Shown here piece by piece: positions 17,048 to 26,234 of a stretch of DNA of 37,421 nt. The notes under the pieces were generated by a model, which was not told the origin of the DNA, did no database searches, and saw only the letters and a list, made by a program, of their open reading frames with translations. This DNA is from Bacteroidales bacterium (GTDB lineage Bacteria > Bacteroidota > Bacteroidia > Bacteroidales > F082): positions 1 through 37,421 of the forward strand of contig JAGYLH010000026.1 in NCBI GenBank assembly GCA_018400955.1, given 5' to 3'. Position numbers and translations under genes: made by a program. Position 1 is the stretch's first letter; the number at the start of each line of letters is the position of its first letter.

Positions 17048-17055
17048 TAGCTTTG
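17048..17055 (+). promoter_or_regulatory. -7 promoter element of the DUF1573 gene
   Basis: TAGCTTTG matches TAnnTTTG, 22 bases before the ATG at 17078, giving a predicted leader of about 16 nt. No exact -33 TTTG at 19-21 bases. Confidence 0.4.
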
Positions 17056-17077
17056 TAGTCTAATACAAGAAGCCAAT

Positions 17078-17515
17078 ATGAAAAAACTACTTTATATCAC
17101 ATCATTTGCCATGCTGTTTCTGTTTGGCACAAACAGCCTGTTGATGGCACAACAAAAAAACAACAAGGTGCTGTATTCGCTTTTGAAAAGAGCGTGAAGA
17201 TTTGGTACCCTGTATGTTGATGAGTTGAAACAAACCAACATGGAAATTAAGTTTACCAATGATGGCGACCAACCACTGGTTTTGAGCCAGGTAAGGGGTT
17301 GTTGTGGCACCCGAATTGTTGATTGGCCCCGCACCCCCGTTTTGCCGGGCGAAGAAGGCACCATCAATATATCCTTCAGGTTGGCATCGCGGGCCCATAA
17401 AGTGAGCCGTACGGTAACTGTGGTGTCCAATAATAACAGCGGCGCTTCACATTATCGTATTGTAGGCGAAGTGGTTGAGCGAAAATTTCAACAATTGGAC
17501 CCGGCCAAATCCTGA
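17078..17515 (+). pseudogene. DUF1573-family exported protein, interrupted
   Basis: From the ATG at 17078 a signal peptide (YITSFAMLFLFGTNSLLMAQ) is followed by KNNKVLYSLLKRA and an in-frame TGA, then the same frame continues as RFGTLYVDELKQTNMEIKFT to the TGA at 17515. In the +1 frame the interrupted stretch reads AVFAFEKSVK, exactly the FekxxxDFGt start expected of DUF1573. So two compensating indels flank about 30 bases. The rest has GDQPLVLSQVRGCCGTRIVD, PGEEGTINISF and a C-terminal VVSNN. The motif reads GCCGT where the family usually has SCGCT. DUF1573 proteins are exported beta-sandwich proteins of unknown role. Two indels may be sequence errors. Confidence 0.75.
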
Positions 17516-17575
17516 TTTGATGGATACCAAATCCAATTCAGATAAGCAATAAAACGACTTGCATAATTTGTCAGC

Positions 17576-17998
17576 ATGGCCTATACCTATGCTTATCCGC
17601 GTCCGGCATTAACTGTTGATATTGTACTATTCAGGCACAAGAACCATGACAGGGAAGTGCTGCTCATTAAACGTAAGCATCCGCCATTTGAGGGATCTTG
17701 GGCTTTTCCCGGGGGCTTTGTTGATATTGATGAAGACCTGGAACCGGCTGCCCATCGCGAGTTGCTGGAAGAAACAGCCATCAAAGGTGTTGTCCTTGAG
17801 CAGTTTCGTGCCTACGGCCATCCAAATCGCGATCCAAGGCATCGCACTGTAACGGTTGTTTTTACTGGCACTTTACAACATTCCAACCAAATTGCGAAAG
17901 CCAATGACGACGCAGCAGAAGTTGCCTGGTTTTCGCTAAATGCATTGCCTATATTGGCGTTTGACCATGAGATGATTTTAGAAGAATTATTGGGCTAA
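17576..17998 (+). CDS. NUDIX hydrolase
   Basis: 140 residues. Complete Nudix box at about 47-69: G-FVDID-E-DLEPAAH-RELLEET, matching Gx5Ex7REUxEExGU with the metal-binding EExE cluster. The N terminus AYTYAYPRPALTVDIVLFRH and the region YGHPNRDPRHRTVTVVFTG resemble ADP-ribose-pyrophosphatase-like members. It would hydrolyse a nucleoside diphosphate linked to another moiety; the substrate is not decidable. Cytoplasmic, monocistronic, convergent with the MNT gene. Confidence 0.9.
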   Translation: MAYTYAYPRPALTVDIVLFRHKNHDREVLLIKRKHPPFEGSWAFPGGFVDIDEDLEPAAHRELLEETAIKGVVLEQFRAYGHPNRDPRHRTVTVVFTGTLQHSNQIAKANDDAAEVAWFSLNALPILAFDHEMILEELLG

Positions 17999-18096
17999 GT
18001 GTGCTAAAAACATCCACTTCTTTTGCTCTGTTATGCAAAACCCTATACAGATCAGGAATTCAAAATTCTTTTAGAGCAATAAAATCTATCGGGCCA

Positions 18097-18408
18097 TTAG
18101 GATATCTCTATACTTTCGCGGCATATTTTTTCAATAAATTCATCTCCTTCGTAAAAATGGGTTGTAGGGTAAGGATGGGTTTCAATAATCGGGTATTTAC
18201 TATTGATTTTCACATAAAGCTTCAGGTTTTCAAACACATTGCTGCCAAATTGGTCCGAAATAAGCAGCAAATCAATATCCGACCATTGATGCATTGTATT
18301 ATTAGCAGCCGATCCAAACAACAACACTTTATGGAATGTCAGTCCGTTTTGACGACATTCTTCAACAAAAGAACTTGCTATTTCTATTGCAGTTTCACGA
18401 GTAACCAT
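18097..18408 (-). CDS. Minimal nucleotidyltransferase (MNT) antitoxin-like protein
   Basis: 103 residues. Polymerase-beta-type catalytic motif GSx10DxD: G32-S33 and D44-I-D46 (FGSAANNTMHQWSDIDLLLI), the third acid probably in YVKINSKY. MntA-type proteins AMPylate or otherwise neutralise the HEPN partner in type VII toxin-antitoxin systems. The gene starts 25 bases inside the 3' end of the HEPN gene, so the pair is co-transcribed and coupled. Typical MNT length. Confidence 0.85.
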   Translation of the reverse strand: MVTRETAIEIASSFVEECRQNGLTFHKVLLFGSAANNTMHQWSDIDLLLISDQFGSNVFENLKLYVKINSKYPIIETHPYPTTHFYEGDEFIEKICRESIEIS

Positions 18409-18779
18409 AATCTGAAATTATTAGTTGTTTCAAGCATTGATGAAGTAAAAGCCCTGTCACACAGTTGATGCATACTGGTGAAATAATCAGGATACCTACC
18501 CTCTAACTGAAATCTGTTTAGACTAAGCAAAAACTCATTCTGATCATCTGAAAGTTCGATAGGTGTATTTGAAAGTATGTAGAGTAAGTTATGTGTCCTG
18601 GGTGGGAAATTTTCAGCATTGTGCTTTATCCAGTAAGCTTTGCAGAATTTCTCAATTACGAGGTGCGCAAAGAAAAGGGCTTGTAAATACTTTTTGCCGA
18701 TAAAAAGAGTATTTACTGCCGCCCAATCATCATTCGCCTGATCGATCCAGAATGTTATGTGTTCTTGCTTTGATTTCAC
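18384..18779 (-). CDS. HEPN-domain protein paired with MNT
   Basis: 131 residues from a GTG start; there is no upstream in-frame ATG, and the next Met is deep inside the domain. All-helical HEPN (PF05168) fold: DWAAVNTLFIGKKYLQALFF, AHLVIEKFCKAYWIKHN, PPRTHNLLYIL, and LNRFQLEGRYPDY, the last two being typical of this subgroup. The RNase motif R-x4-6-H of HepT toxins is not present (nearest is R-x8-H). Thus it may act without RNase activity or by a different site. Overlap of 25 bases with the MNT gene. Confidence 0.85.
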   Translation of the reverse strand: MKSKQEHITFWIDQANDDWAAVNTLFIGKKYLQALFFAHLVIEKFCKAYWIKHNAENFPPRTHNLLYILSNTPIELSDDQNEFLLSLNRFQLEGRYPDYFTSMHQLCDRAFTSSMLETTNNFRLWLLVKLQ

Positions 18780-18869
18780 AAAGCCAAAGATAAAGTAATT
18801 TTACATGTTTGGACTGGGCATCTTTCAATTTATACAAGTAATATGCATATTTAAACGCCGACTATTCAC

Positions 18870-18877
18870 TAACTTTG
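18870..18877 (+). promoter_or_regulatory. -7 element directly before the SRAP start
   Basis: TAACTTTG, a TAnnTTTG match, ends four bases before the ATG at 18882. If it is used, transcription starts at or beside the start codon, giving a leaderless mRNA. Confidence 0.4.
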
Positions 18878-18881
18878 CCCC

Positions 18882-19583
18882 ATGTGCGGCAGGTTTCAAC
18901 TTTCAGTTAAAGGCAAGGAAATTTCGGAACGCTTCAATACAGAGGTTTTCGACGAAATGTATAAACCCAGCTATAACTGTGCCCCAACACAGCGACTGCC
19001 TGCTATTGTCAATTTTGAACCGGAAAAACTGCACTTTTTCCATTGGGGACTGGTACCTTCCTGGGCCAAAGACACCAAAATGGCCACAAAAATGATCAAC
19101 AGCAGGGCGGAGACAATCGCCGAAAAACCTGCCTTCAAAAAGGCATTTGAAACACAAAGGTGCCTGATTCCTGCCAACGGTTTTTATGAATGGAAAAAGC
19201 AGGGCAAAGCCAAAATCCCCTATCGTTTCTTTTTGAAAAACGAAGCCCTTTTTGCTATGGCAGGCATTTGGGAAAGCTGGTACGACAGTGCCAACAATGT
19301 GTTGCATTCCTTTTCGATCATCACCACACAGGCCAACAGCCTGATGGAGCAGCTGCACCACCGCATGCCCGTTATCTTAAGACCAGAGGATGAAGCTACC
19401 TGGCTGGGCGAAGAAAAGCCGACAGGCTTAATGAAACTGCTGGAACCCTTTCCGGCTGAGTTGATGGATTGCTATACCGTTTCGCCGGAAATAAATTCAG
19501 CACGCCACAACGGGCCCTCATTGGCTGAAAAATACACTGCTGTGAACTCACCGGGGGAAATACCTGGTTTGTTTGATGAGTGA
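18882..19583 (+). CDS. SRAP-family DNA-protein crosslink protein (YedK/HMCES-like)
   Basis: 233 residues. After removal of Met, Cys2 (MCGRF) forms a thiazolidine crosslink with abasic sites in single-stranded DNA. Other conserved residues are in place: Asn73 in INSRAE, Glu103 in NGFYEWK, His160 in LHHRMPVIL. The WGLVPSWAK and AGIWESW motifs match the family too. It shields abasic sites at replication forks. Length is standard. The start must be this ATG because Cys2 is required. Convergent with the broken LuxE-like gene. Confidence 0.95.
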   Translation: MCGRFQLSVKGKEISERFNTEVFDEMYKPSYNCAPTQRLPAIVNFEPEKLHFFHWGLVPSWAKDTKMATKMINSRAETIAEKPAFKKAFETQRCLIPANGFYEWKKQGKAKIPYRFFLKNEALFAMAGIWESWYDSANNVLHSFSIITTQANSLMEQLHHRMPVILRPEDEATWLGEEKPTGLMKLLEPFPAELMDCYTVSPEINSARHNGPSLAEKYTAVNSPGEIPGLFDE

Positions 19584-19653
19584 ATTTGCTTGAAAGAATT
19601 AATGAAATATACGGCTCAGCAGGCACTGAATCAACTACCACGCCACCATCAAA

Positions 19654-20620
19654 TTACAACCACGGAACATCACTGTGGTCAAAATCTACCAACACCTCAA
19701 AACGTCCGTCAGCATACCGCTTGCCCAGGTCTTGGGTGGCAAATAAAAGCGCAACTATACATGATTTGGGCTAGATCAATTGAGCATTGATGCCGCCGGT
19801 TTTACCCATTGTCCACCAAACTTAAAGGGTCGCTGGTGTCGCGGATAAGGATGCGCATCCAGGGGAGGGGTTTCAAAACGCCTTCCCTTTGGAATAAGTT
19901 TCCAGAAAGCATTTCGGTCATACCGTACCCTGAATGAATTTCGCTCACACCAAACTTTTTTGAAGCTGTGCACTTCCTCACGCACCATTTCGCGGCGGCG
20001 ACCTTCATACCTCCTGTTTCGATAATGGTGAGTTCAGGAAAATGTACAGGAATATTTTCGGCCAAATCGAGCAGGGCAAAGGTAACGCCAAGCAGAATTG
20101 TCGGCTGTCCGGCATTTTTGAGCTGCTCCAGGTGGTGGCCAGCTCGTCGGTGGAGGTAAAATCCGCTTATGGGGTGTTTGCTGTCCTTTTTATCAGATAA
20201 TCCATCATAAAAACCAGAGAAGAATCATGCGCTTCAAAAGATAGGACGGTAATAGTGCAAGCAGGCAATAAGCACCCTGATTGCCGTAAAACGGTTTCAA
20301 AGGTGCGTGGAAGCCTCCAATATATATTTCAGGGTCAGCAAGATGATGTTTGCTGTTTGTGCTGCCGGTGGTTCCTGAGCTGAAACCATTTTGGCCGGTT
20401 TGTTGGCACAAAGTATGGAATGGGTGCGGAAAAATTGATGGGTAAAAAAGGAATCTGGTGTAACGATTTTTCGCTGAGTTTCCATTTATGCCCAAATGCT
20501 TGCAATAGCTGGCATAAACAGGGTTGTACTGAAGTTGATATTTGAAACACAGCCCATGCAACGGATTCTGAAAACTTGATCATCTCTGATTGAAAATATT
20601 GCCTGCTGTAAATGCTTCTG
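19654..20620 (-). pseudogene. LuxE-family acyl-protein synthetase/acyltransferase, multiply frameshifted
   Basis: Fragments in three frames line up in order on the minus strand: YQLQYNPVYASYCKHLGING (N-terminal), HQIPFLPINF, FSSGTTGSTNSKHHLADPEI (AMP-binding loop), GAYCLLALLPSYLLK, SSLVFMMDYLIK, LLGVTFALLDLAENIPVHFP, TIIETGGMKV, SGYGMTEML, PPWMRILIRDTSDPLS-type region, and ATQDLGKRYADGRFEVLVDF ending at a TAA at 19654-19656. This is the LuxE-like AMP-dependent acyltransferase common in Bacteroidota. The length (about 320 codons) is normal, so only indels and not deletions disrupt it. The 5' start is not certain (about 20620). Confidence 0.75.
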
Positions 20621-20680
20621 CTGGCCGTATCCGGCCTGATTAACACAATAATGTAATTTTACGCTTCAAAACTAACTGTT

Positions 20681-21231
20681 ATGAAATCGAATGCAAAAGC
20701 GTTTCCTATTTTGCTCGTGATGGTCTTGTTGTTCAGCCATTCGTGCCGCAAGCTGAAGAGTGCCCCTTTGAACTCAGATTGGGTTTCACGACTTAGGCCG
20801 TTGATTGATCAGCAAACAGGAGCCATCAATACCGGCATACTCATGATTTCGTACCAAGATGGGGATGGGGATATTGGGCCTGGCTGACGGAGATACACTT
20901 TTCCCTTTCCACCAACAAGGAGGGTGATTTTCATTACAATTTAATCAGTCAGCATTTTGAGTAATTTGAAGCTTTGTTGAAGTGCCCCTTGTCACTTTTA
21001 ATGATCAAAACCCAGACCTTTGACACAAAACACATGATTCAACACCTGCATTCCGCCATTGCTGCCCGACGGACAGCAAAAGCCATTGGAAGGGATCATC
21101 GAGTATGAGTTGTTTGTAAATAACCCCCCTTCCGATTTTGATACGATTCAGTATAAGATAAAACTTATTGACAGCCTGAATATCAGCAATGGCTAACTAC
21201 GCCGCCTATAGTGCGCCGGCGCAGCATTTAG
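20681..21231 (+). pseudogene. Lipoprotein gene, frameshifted
   Basis: Starts with a lipoprotein signal (ILLVMVLLFSHSC) and reads to ISYQDGDGDIGPG then a stop. In other frames sense resumes: LADGDTLFPFSTNKEGDFHY, LVTFNDQNPDL, FDTKHMIQHL, EGIIEYELFVNNPPSDFDTI, KIKLIDSLNISN and LTTPPIVRRRSI, ending at a TAG at 21229-21231. The whole resembles a family of Bacteroidota surface lipoproteins with a DGDGDIG motif. About 184 codons with at least three indels. Function unknown. Confidence 0.7.
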
Positions 21232-21237
21232 TTGATT

Positions 21238-21534
21238 CTACACTTCAACAACCAGGTCTTTATACTCCGCCTTGTTCGAGCCATTTGGATGAGTAGGGGC
21301 AAACGGAACCACTTTGAGGTTATTTGCAAGCACATATTCCATAACATGTGTCACCAGACGGCTTGCTAATCCTTGCCCGCGCGCGCTTCGTCAGCCACAT
21401 AGGTGTGGGTGAGTTGCAATACCTTCTCGGGTTGTTCTGCATAGGCCAGATAGGCCTTGCGTTCGCATTTCTCTCTCTGATATATAAAATAAATCCGAGT
21501 TGTGGTTCTGTTCATGTTGAATGGATGAAAGCAT
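21238..21534 (-). pseudogene. Small GNAT (YjdJ-like) acetyltransferase, frameshifted
   Basis: Starting at ATG 21534 (MLSSIQHEQNHNSDLFYI), the frame shifts into KAYLAYAEQPEKVLQLTHTY then VADEAR, then GQGLASRLVTHVMEYVLANN and LKVVPFAPYSSKWLEQ, then EYKDLVVEV and a TAG at 21238. The acetyl-CoA motif R-G-Q-G-L-A is intact once a two-base slip in a GCGCGCG run is undone. About 98 codons, normal for this single-domain family. At least three indels. Convergent with the lipoprotein pseudogene, seven bases apart. Confidence 0.75.
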
Positions 21535-21628
21535 AAGTAAAAGTGTTTATTTGTGAAGATACAAAATACCAAATAAACCTTTTTACATTTGTCGCTTGTT
21601 AAAGAATTCACAAACCAAAACCATTTTC

Positions 21629-23048
21629 ATGCGCTATTAAGATTATTGTAGTTGCATTGTATGCCCTGATGATCATTGTAGTCGGGTTGATTTCGTTGCG
21701 CAAGACCAAATCTTTCAATGATTTCTTTCTCGGAGGTGGCAATATGAAGGCCGGATGACCGCGTTTTCTTATGGAACAGCTTATTTTTCGGCTGTGTTGT
21801 TTATCGGTTTTGCCGGTCAGATTGATGGAACCTTTGGCTATTCAGGTTTGTGGGTAGCCTTTTCAATGCCTTTGTTGTAAGTATTGCGGCAATTTTTGGA
21901 TGGCGCATCAAGAAGATGTCGGTTGAATACAAGGTGAGCACCCTAAGCGAGTTCTTTGAAAACGTTACAATAGCCCCGCTCTTGCTTCGCTGTCAGCCAT
22001 CGTTATTTTGTATTTATGGTGCCTTATTCGGCAGCCGTTTTCATGGGGGCTTTCCATTCTTTTCACCACTACTTTTGAATTGATTATGTTTATGTTCCTC
22101 TTGGGCTTGTTAACAGCCATTTACCTGGTTCTATGGCTGGGCAAATCGATGACCTGTATTGATCTTATATTTGGAATAATTATGACCCTCGGGGTAATCA
22201 TTCTATACTTCAGCACCCTGAGAGTGGTGGCGGCCTGGCCAATATTACAGCCCTCCTTGCATGCCATTCAGCCCAAGCTGACGGCAATTTACCTCCCGGT
22301 TTCTACCATGGCTCCTCGTTAATATTTCTTACCAGCATAGCACCTTTTGCCATGCCGCAACTGGTGCAGAAGTTTTATGCCATCCGCGACCGCAGGTCGG
22401 TGAGGGACTTCCGGTATGATTGCCTCCACCTTTTGCCATACTGATTGAGGCGTTGCTCACTTTATAGGTTCTACCACGCGCATCTTCATCACACCCGAAG
22501 CTTCTCCCGAAGTCTTTCTCAATGGCCAGCCTATTGCCGACCGTTTAATGCCCGAACTGCTGACCAACGTGATCCCCGAAGCACTGGCGGTTGTTATCCT
22601 ATTGCTTATTCTTTCGGCCTCCATGTCCACTTTGGCTGCCTTGGTATTGATTTCCAGCTCCTCATTTGCAAAGGATTTTTATGCCGGTTTTATCAACAAA
22701 AACACTTCCGATAAATCGCTCACGGCCCTGATGCGCTTTATGAGTGCTTTTTTCGTTTTCCTTTCAGTAATGCTGGCCTATATGAATTTTGATTCGATAG
22801 TGGCCATACTCGGTGTAAGTTGGGGGGCGATTGGTTCCTTTTTCCTCGGGCCATTTGTATGGGGCTTGTTCAATAAAAAAGTGACCCGCACAGGGGGCCT
22901 CTCTTCGGGGCTTATTGGCTTGTTCCTGTGCATTACGCTTTATGCAACTGGAATGCCTTCGCCACAGGCCGGCACCATCGGCATGATGGCTTCGTTGGTG
23001 ATTAATCCTTTGGTAAGTTTTGTGGAACTGAAGTGGTTTAGAAAATAA
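21629..23048 (+). pseudogene. SSS-family sodium:solute symporter, 5' part frameshifted
   Basis: Total length about 473 codons, as expected for the SSS (TC 2.A.21) family with 13 or so membrane helices. Helical fragments follow in order: IKIIVVALYALMIIVVGLIS, KTKSFNDFFLGGGN, MTAFSYGTAYFSAVLFIGFA, IKKMSVEYKVSTLSEFFE, and so on, with at least six indels up to about 22460. From there the frame is open: TTRIFITPEASPEVFLNGQP through LPELLTNVIPEALAVVILL, SAFFVFLSVMLAYMNFDSIV, ending ELKWFRK. Followed 18 bases on by a porin gene in the same direction, so both may serve one uptake route. The substrate is unknown. Confidence 0.8.
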
Positions 23049-23066
23049 TATTTCAATTCCAATACT

Positions 23067-24398
23067 ATGGTTAAACGGCTGATTCATATTATTTTATTTT
23101 GCCTTTTATTATCCCTTTTATGGAGCAGTGGTTTGTTTGGACAGTCCCCTCCCCTGCGTTTTACCTTTAGTGAGCGCTTTCGTATGGTTGGGTGGGACAA
23201 TGCGATTGACCTAAATAAAAATGGTGGTACAAACCAGCACTTTACCAGACACCGCACTTCGGCGGGATTGCAATGGAAACCCAATCAGGCTTTTGCCTTT
23301 GAAGTCAAACTCACCCATGAATTTCGCAAGTATTTTACACCCGCCAATTCTTCGTTTCATTGGAATGAGGTGTTTTTCGATCAATTGTATTTCAGCTACC
23401 AATCCGAAAAATACTTGCGTGGCAAACTAACCGTGGGGCGGCAAAATATTTTCCTTGGCGAAGGGTTTGTTGTGTTTGATGGCTACCCGGTTGATGGGTC
23501 GCGTTCTGTCTATTTCAATGCCATTCGCTACGATTTGATTCTATCAGATAAGCACAAAGTAAGCTCATTCATAGCATATCAGCCCAAAGAGGAAAACCTG
23601 CTTCCGGTTTTTAACGGGAAAGATATCGATCCGGTTTTTCAGGGGGAGGATTCATTCCAATTGATTGAACAGTCCGAAAAGGCAATGGCTGTTTATTATA
23701 CAGGAAATGTGGATGCAACCAACTGGGACGTCTATTTTATCTGGAAAACAATTGAAGAAGATGGCACGCGCTTAGTGCCTCAATCTGACATCAAAACCTA
23801 TGGGGGCAGGTTTAAACAAAAATTCTCAAATCAGCTTTCTTTTACCCTGGAAGCAGCCTATCAGTCGGGATTGATGGGTGCCAAAAAACGCAGTGCCTAC
23901 GGCGGTTATAGCTACCTGAGCTATTTTCCCAAGCAACAGAAAAAAATCATCCCTATCGAAATCCAGGCTGGTGCATTTTTGTTGAGTGGCAACAAATTGT
24001 CAACCGACAGCCACGAAGGCTGGGAACCTGTTTTCGGGCGTTGGCCCAAATGGAGTGAATCCTATATCTATACCAGCCTCAGGGAAAACCAGGGGCGGGT
24101 TGCCTACTGGTCGAATATGCTGGCGCCCAATATTCAGGGCAAATTCGACCTTGGGCAGTCATTCATCTTTCAGCTACACTACATCAGACTTTTTGCCATG
24201 CAGCAAACAGTTAAAACAGATTTCCTGAGTGGAAACGGTAAAGACAGGGGGCATCTGCTTACTGCAAAAATGGGATTTGCCATCTCCAGGCAGGTTTCAG
24301 GACATGTGCTGTGGGAGTATTTCAGACCCGACAATTTCTATTTCACCGGAGCTGACCCCTACCATTGGGCACGAATTGAGTTGCTTTTTTCGTTGTAA
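23067..24398 (+). CDS. Alginate-export-family outer membrane porin
   Basis: 443 residues. Signal peptide (1-25, GLFGQ), then a beta-barrel of the Alginate_exp (PF13372) type: LRFTFSERFRMVGWDNAIDL, GLQWKPNQAFAFEVKLTHEF, DQLYFSYQSEKYLRGKLTVG, RQNIFLGEGFVVFDGYPVDG, and the last strand RIELLFSL ending at the C terminus. Family members are outer-membrane channels. Its start follows the symporter stop by 18 bases. The intact frame shows that the disruption upstream stops before it. Confidence 0.85.
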   Translation: MVKRLIHIILFCLLLSLLWSSGLFGQSPPLRFTFSERFRMVGWDNAIDLNKNGGTNQHFTRHRTSAGLQWKPNQAFAFEVKLTHEFRKYFTPANSSFHWNEVFFDQLYFSYQSEKYLRGKLTVGRQNIFLGEGFVVFDGYPVDGSRSVYFNAIRYDLILSDKHKVSSFIAYQPKEENLLPVFNGKDIDPVFQGEDSFQLIEQSEKAMAVYYTGNVDATNWDVYFIWKTIEEDGTRLVPQSDIKTYGGRFKQKFSNQLSFTLEAAYQSGLMGAKKRSAYGGYSYLSYFPKQQKKIIPIEIQAGAFLLSGNKLSTDSHEGWEPVFGRWPKWSESYIYTSLRENQGRVAYWSNMLAPNIQGKFDLGQSFIFQLHYIRLFAMQQTVKTDFLSGNGKDRGHLLTAKMGFAISRQVSGHVLWEYFRPDNFYFTGADPYHWARIELLFSL

Positions 24399-24422
24399 GC
24401 TTAAAAATACGATTTTTGTAAA

Positions 24423-24881
24423 ATGAAAAAACTGGCTTTTATCTTGGTTTTAGTGGCCATCAGCCTGTCGTGCAAAAAGGACAAAGAAGAATGGCCCTGG
24501 TGCACCACTTGCAGCATTGATGATATTGTGGGGCATTACGAAGGCTATGCCTCTTATTCGCATGTTGATGATGAAGAAACTGAGCAGAACCTGACGGCTT
24601 ATCTGCAAATAAGTAAGCGGTCAGATAACGGCATTCGTGTTTTGACCGGCCTGGTTGATCGTTTTGCAGTAAACCTCACCGGCAATTATGACAATACCTA
24701 TTACATTAGCCTGGGAACCAACTCCCAAACTTTTACCGGAAATATTTTTAACCGCGATGGCCAGATCCGCATACAAGCATCTGTAAAAAAACTGGTTTAC
24801 GACAACAAGACTGATGCCTGGGAAGTGAACGAGTACATGGATATTGATATGTATAAAGTTTCCGGGGAAGACGGGCTTTAG
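24423..24881 (+). CDS. Surface lipoprotein of unknown function
   Basis: 152 residues. Lipobox AISLSC with C-K-K-D-K-E-E after it, a surface-export-type signal. The mature domain is beta-rich (VGHYEGYASYSHVDDEETEQ, LTAYLQISKRSDNGI, YYISLGTNSQTFTGNIFNRD), reminiscent of lipocalin-like domains that some Bacteroidota surface lipoproteins carry; not certain. Starts 24 bases after the porin and is co-directional, so probably belongs to the same transcript. Confidence 0.75.
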   Translation: MKKLAFILVLVAISLSCKKDKEEWPWCTTCSIDDIVGHYEGYASYSHVDDEETEQNLTAYLQISKRSDNGIRVLTGLVDRFAVNLTGNYDNTYYISLGTNSQTFTGNIFNRDGQIRIQASVKKLVYDNKTDAWEVNEYMDIDMYKVSGEDGL

Positions 24882-24976
24882 CCGGACTTCTTTGCAATTG
24901 ACAAAATCATTCCAATAACTATTGTATTTGGAAGTTTTTTCAGCCTTTTCTCAAGGCCACAATGGTGTGATTTCTA

Positions 24977-26086
24977 TCACTTGGCTATTGCCTGAAGTTG
25001 CTGCACCGCGTAGGCATAAGCCCCGATGGCCACAGCCGAAGAAGTACCCATTTGACTAATTCCCACACCGGTTTTTTTGCCCGGATCGTACCACACTTTG
25101 GTCTCACTAAAAGGCACCTTGATCAACCCGCCTGTTTTTTGCAAAAATGCTTTAAGAGATTCTTCATTCTCAAGGTTATAAGCTTTTATTTCCATGCGAT
25201 CAACCAGTTTGCCCTGCTTATCCATAAAGGACTGGTTCATATATTTTACCAACTTGTCCAAAAAAAGCGGATAGGCACCCGAAAGCCCGCCGCCAATCAC
25301 TACCAGGCCATCAACCAGTGTGGTGGCATTGGCAATGGCATCGGCCGCTGCACGTGCCAGTTCGTCCCATGCTTTGATGGCAGCATCCTGGTTGCCCTGG
25401 CTTTCGCCCAAAGCAATTTTGTAAATAATGTGTGGCTCGGGGCAGTTTTCGCTATTGATGTCAGCTTCCCTGGCATAAACACGCTTGATGGCGCGGATTG
25501 AAACGCTGTCCTCCACACTGCTTTCAGGATGTATTAAATTGCGCATGCGGTTGATTTCGCCCGAAGCAGAATTGTCGCCCAAGAGCAACTTTCCATTGAT
25601 GACAATACCCCCGCCAAAACCCGTTCCCATAGTCACACCCAATAAGTTTCGGTAGCGTTTAGGGTTGTTGTTCTTTTCAAGTTGATTGTTCACATAGGGT
25701 AAAAATCCACTGATGGCTTCACCATAAGTAAATAAATCCCCGTCGTTATTGATGAAAACCGGCACATGAAAAATTTCTTCCAGCATGGCCTTCAGGGCAA
25801 CACCTCCCCTGAAATGAGGCAGGTTTTCCAAATCACCGATGATACCATTTTCGTAATCAGCAGGACCCGGAAAGCAAAAACTGATGGCATCAGGCGGACA
25901 TTTGCACATCTCATTCACTTTTTCAAAACCGGCAATAAGTTTGTTAAGGATTTCCTCCAAACTGTTTCCGGATGCCGGAACTGTAAAGGGTTTCATAAGT
26001 TCTTTGTAGTCCCTTACGGCAGAGTATTTAAAGCCTGTGCCTCCACCATCGAGCACAAAAACAGTTTTTTTAGTTTGCTTCGTCAT
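24977..26086 (-). CDS. ROK-family sugar kinase
   Basis: 369 residues. Phosphate loop VLDGGGTGFKYSAV (Asp13-Gly18); PGPADYENG, then INNDGDLFTYGEA (catalytic Asp); GVTMGTGFGGGIVINGKLLL; and VDGLVVIGGGLSG. The zinc-binding C-x-C-G-x4-C motif of many ROK proteins is absent, as in some Bacteroidota members. The likely reaction is ATP-dependent phosphorylation of a hexose or N-acetylhexosamine; the substrate is not determined. Convergent with the lipoprotein/porin/symporter group, and could phosphorylate the imported sugar. Cytoplasmic. Confidence 0.88.
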   Translation of the reverse strand: MTKQTKKTVFVLDGGGTGFKYSAVRDYKELMKPFTVPASGNSLEEILNKLIAGFEKVNEMCKCPPDAISFCFPGPADYENGIIGDLENLPHFRGGVALKAMLEEIFHVPVFINNDGDLFTYGEAISGFLPYVNNQLEKNNNPKRYRNLLGVTMGTGFGGGIVINGKLLLGDNSASGEINRMRNLIHPESSVEDSVSIRAIKRVYAREADINSENCPEPHIIYKIALGESQGNQDAAIKAWDELARAAADAIANATTLVDGLVVIGGGLSGAYPLFLDKLVKYMNQSFMDKQGKLVDRMEIKAYNLENEESLKAFLQKTGGLIKVPFSETKVWYDPGKKTGVGISQMGTSSAVAIGAYAYAVQQLQAIAK

Positions 26087-26234
26087 CTAGAAATTTTTGA
26101 AGCTGCTAATTTAGGATTTATTATGGATAAATACACCAAACTATGGAATGATTTCATGCGTCTAAACAGTGCTTTATCCATTAAGAATTGCAGGTAAAAA
26201 GCCATGGAATGACAATTGTAGAGTCAAAAAAAAA

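Noticed and set aside
17078..17515. Programmed frameshift or TGA readthrough in the DUF1573 gene
   Set aside because: Two opposite indels explain it better; no slippery sequence or selenocysteine hairpin is apparent.
18001..18468. Long plus-strand frame of 155 codons over the MNT gene
   Set aside because: The minus strand holds a complete nucleotidyltransferase motif and a coupled HEPN gene; this is a shadow frame.
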